Positions 62,701-64,000 of a DNA stretch of 64,000 bases are shown here, in pieces. The notes under the pieces were generated by a model. That model saw nothing but the letters and a program-made list of their open reading frames with translations, searched no databases and was not told the origin of the DNA. The translations under genes were made by a program, and so were the position numbers. The number at the start of each line of letters is the position of its first letter. The stretch's first letter is position 1. The DNA comes from Actinopolyspora biskrensis (GTDB lineage Bacteria > Actinomycetota > Actinomycetes > Mycobacteriales > Pseudonocardiaceae), in the NCBI RefSeq assembly GCF_013408175.1, contig NZ_JACBYW010000005.1:429065-493064 (forward strand), given 5' to 3'.

Positions 62701-63541
62701 GCACGAGCGCAACGGAGGAACCGATCACGTTCCCGGTACTCCCGTGGTGTGCGAGGCGGGGCTGCTGAGGCTGCCCGCGGAGGACACGGCCATGCTTCCC
62801 TGGCTGTCCTCCCACCACCGGTGGGACACCGAGGTTTCGGCGTTGATCGACTCGTTGTTGGAGCCGGGTGGTGTTTTCCTCGACATCGGTGCCTACGTCG
62901 GCTACCAAACCGTGCGTGTCCTGGGAAGGCTGAACCACACCGGTCGAGTGATCGCGGTCGAGCCCGACCCGGCGGCACGCCAGCTGCTGGAGCACAACGC
63001 CGAGGTCAACGTGGCCGAGCGTGTGCGCGAGCGGCTGACGGTGCTGGGGGAGGCGGCGTGGGACTCCGACCGGGAGCTGGTCGGGGAACCGGTGGACACC
63101 GGGGGTGTACAGGTTCGGGATCCCGTGGAATCCCCGCAGCGATCCGGTCAGGACGCCCGGTCCCAGGAGGTCTCGCTGCGCGGGGTGCGCCTGGAGCGCG
63201 AGCTGGACAGCACGCACGGGGTCGGGGAGCGGAACCTCTCGGTGATCCACGTGGATGTGGGGGGCGGGTTGTACCGGGCCCTCGCCGGACTCGGTGAGTT
63301 GTTGCGTGGTCATCGCCCCTCGGTGGTCTGTTCGTTCACCCCGTCGGCCGTCGAGTCGCTCGGTGACGATCCGGAGGCCGTGCTGCGGGCGTTCGCCGAA
63401 TGGGAGTACGAGATCGTGCTGGTCGGCAGGAACGACCCCGTGTCCGCCGAGCAGTTGATGCAGGCGATGGGGGCCTCGGAGACGAGCACGGTGAAGCTGT
63501 GGTTGAGGCCCCGCGCGGAAGCCGCGGGCGACGAGGAGTGA
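59720..63541 (+). CDS. multidomain glycosyltransferase / coiled-coil / FkbM methyltransferase fusion
   Basis: Protein of 1273 residues with three parts. Residues about 55-380 resemble a GT8-like nucleotide-sugar domain (GCTIARHGQLAGARVLRDSF, then HPDGRFTILLLDFG). Residues about 457-780 resemble a GT4-like transferase with SLHRAESGVGGDRYSLRLLD and RGTPVITVEHGSVAELL near the C-terminal half. A coiled coil follows (about 850-990), and then an FkbM-type SAM-dependent methyltransferase (VFLDIGAYVGYQTVRV near 1052, RVIAVEPDPAARQLLEHNAE). No membrane segment is seen. It probably modifies a surface glycan. GTG 59720 has only a weak ribosome binding site. Confidence 0.75.
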   Translation: MSDPLDHAESTRWPSSGPEGTDSPDELVDEPAWPVELPEESEQQVIGREQESTGPTPHGCTIARHGQLAGARVLRDSFLRNHPDGRFTILLLDFGEELDEALRAEVRTPADIGIDDAEFARLAMACGEESLNAVVLPRLLAYLLRSEPLLLYLSPVVQVFGPFGDSLAALGRAEPLGLAPRVLRPLPADGLRPGPKDLARAGSFDTNLLAVHSGAEEVLEEWAAQARADPSSAEGLLEGLPAMVDHRVLRDPGIGVSVFNASQRRLEAAYGHHTVDGEPLRSVHFEGFEAQRPWLLSAEYADRPRVLLSDFTELAGLCAGYRNALVSGGLPAERAHPFEHLPDGTLVTPSMRAAYSARWLSGEQGGGDPLPSPFERESSGKDPLAEFLEWAAEPEDERQRAAGCSRWAIAVWRDDPQLRRDYPEPLGKDAAAFGEWCAGVGVASGRIPPRSVRGHGPERSDMTDQFGVAVIGSGLLAELVRLAVRSSGVPSSDEPQYPVVLRCDPAVPVPAGHHLIDVRPDGGADPVDAGAAGGEPAEVWALSQAGRHAARHAGVQARVLALPFPESEPPGEEERKEARAGLGVSEEFVFVAFADHADEYRANVLGLVTAFGATFGKRTDVRLFVAVSGAAEHPEAAERLRLATATDPRIVLREERDAAELGIAIADCVVSLHRAESGVGGDRYSLRLLDAVARGTPVITVEHGSVAELLGSSGAVLVRCQGSGDPDPEAAAAALTEAVEDPEATARSGAAAREFLSRHHAAGRAGEQLRERVEAAYRNWRAKWSRDQQDPEEDPLRPLLVARHALHRPPEVGMGGRNAVTPALRKAVLKALGHYDEHIRDIIRSLLDGVEKTAAELLRRQEGRVDDLDVNAVRAELTQLFQRQEQLGSRVAGADDGAVQARSDLAEHDRRLRALEERGQVASENQLSELAERVDSLTGAVERTLDRVDRLEQRVENSERQQQEQLDSGLRRTALDVDNALRGTDALRRIVLREHERNGGTDHVPGTPVVCEAGLLRLPAEDTAMLPWLSSHHRWDTEVSALIDSLLEPGGVFLDIGAYVGYQTVRVLGRLNHTGRVIAVEPDPAARQLLEHNAEVNVAERVRERLTVLGEAAWDSDRELVGEPVDTGGVQVRDPVESPQRSGQDARSQEVSLRGVRLERELDSTHGVGERNLSVIHVDVGGGLYRALAGLGELLRGHRPSVVCSFTPSAVESLGDDPEAVLRAFAEWEYEIVLVGRNDPVSAEQLMQAMGASETSTVKLWLRPRAEAAGDEE

Positions 63542-64000
63542 TCAGTGGAGCGGCTCGGCGGTGTGCTGTCCGGGGAGTTTGGATTCCGGACCCCCGGTTC
63601 GCGGGGCTCCGGCGCGGTGTGTAGACTGTGTGATGAACAGAGACCGAACGGGTCTTGAACGGACCGAGACGAGCGGTTGACGCCGCGAACCGGATCGGGT
63701 AAGTTTGTTAAAGCTCAGGGTGGTTTGGCCGCCTGGGTGTTTGATAAGTTCATTCTGGTGCCTTTCTGGTGCTGCTGTGTGGTGGCGTGGTTGTGCGTTG
63801 CTGTGTGGTGGTGCTGGGCGGTGCCCCCGGGTGTGGGGGTGCTGTGGTGGGGTGCTAGGGTGGATGTGCATTGGCTGCGGGGTCCGCACGGTTTTGTGTG
63901 GGTTTTGTGGTTGGTGTGCCTGCCGGTTGGTGGGTGTGTTCTTTGAGAATTCAACAGTGCCTTGACGCGTGTGTGGCTCTTGTTTTTTGTTTTTTTGTGT
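63542..64000 (+). promoter_or_regulatory. rRNA operon promoter region and GT-rich leader
   Basis: No coding frame. From about 63715 the plus strand is strikingly rich in G and T. CTTTGAGAATTCAACAGTG near 63940 resembles the conserved TTTGAGAACTCAACAG motif found in actinobacterial 16S rRNA leaders, and poly-T-rich sequence follows to the window end. A 16S rRNA gene probably begins shortly after position 64000. Confidence 0.65.
63677..63705 (+). promoter_or_regulatory. consensus sigma-70-type promoter (probable rrn P)
   Basis: TTGACG (63677-63682) and TAAGTT (63700-63705) are separated by exactly 17 bp, the best -35/-10 pair in the window. Transcription from it would run through the GT-rich leader towards the expected rRNA operon. 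A further TAGACT at about 63621 could be the -10 of an upstream tandem promoter. Confidence 0.7.

Noticed and set aside
1..64000. CRISPR arrays and insertion sequences
   Set aside because: No regularly spaced repeats and no transposase-like frame were found on either strand by eye.

Overview
The window is a high-GC chromosomal segment from an actinobacterium, most likely a member of the Pseudonocardiales (Actinopolyspora- or Saccharopolyspora-like; this is inference from gene content, not from a database match). Starts are often GTG or TTG, many genes overlap by 4 nt, and much of the gene order follows the Mycobacterium tuberculosis interval around Rv2222c-Rv2247: glnA2, panB, RNase H/phosphatase, zinc-ribbon protein, Nif3, cobC-like aminotransferase, low-molecular-weight phosphatase, SURF1, cobD, ahpE, DUF3052, aceE, PucR-type regulator, fabD and the FAS-II/accD6 cluster.

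Layout. 1-2.8 kb: end of an unknown gene, a membrane protein, a DUF3145 protein and a VOC-fold protein. 2.9-6.7 kb: an ABC exporter (ATPase and FtsX-like permease) divergent from a NarL-type histidine kinase/response regulator pair. 7.5-12.6 kb: the type II fatty acid synthase operon fabD-fabH-acpP-fabF-accD6 on the minus strand, preceded by a PucR-family regulator of FasR type and a DUF3263 protein. 15.0-17.8 kb: aceE. 18.2-19.4 kb: DUF3052 protein, AhpE-like peroxiredoxin and tRNA-Val(UAC). 19.5-21.3 kb: a decayed patch (frameshifted conserved protein, coding remnant, MmpS-like protein, broken TetR gene) ending at a DUF1348 protein. 22.2-24.0 kb: a GDT1/UPF0016 cation exporter with a structured leader, and a saccharopine-dehydrogenase-like reductase.

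Two blocks look inserted into the conserved backbone. The first (24.3-33.4 kb) is an EACC1-like conflict-system component on the plus strand facing a complete JetABCD (Wadjet) SMC-type anti-plasmid operon on the minus strand; all three JetABCD junctions are TTGA overlaps with TTG start codons. The second (42.6-50.1 kb) is a compact type IV secretion-like operon (two small membrane proteins, VirB4-like ATPase, VirB6-like polytopic protein, VirB8/TcpC-like protein, NlpC/P60 hydrolase) with no relaxase, coupling protein or integrase in view. A 785-bp stretch after rnpB, just before this block, carries a 37-bp tandem duplication.

Backbone genes in between: cobD, SURF1, fructosamine kinase, low-molecular-weight phosphatase, then a four-gene chain linked by 4-nt overlaps (aminotransferase, Nif3, zinc ribbon, RNase H/phosphatase) followed by rnpB. 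After the secretion block come two small proteins, an RNB ribonuclease, an F420:NADP oxidoreductase, panB, arylamine N-acetyltransferase, a PH-like membrane protein, nadE, glnA2 and a 1273-residue glycosyltransferase/coiled-coil/FkbM-methyltransferase fusion. The last 460 bp hold a consensus promoter and a GT-rich leader ending in a motif typical of actinobacterial rRNA operons, so a 16S rRNA gene probably begins just beyond the window.
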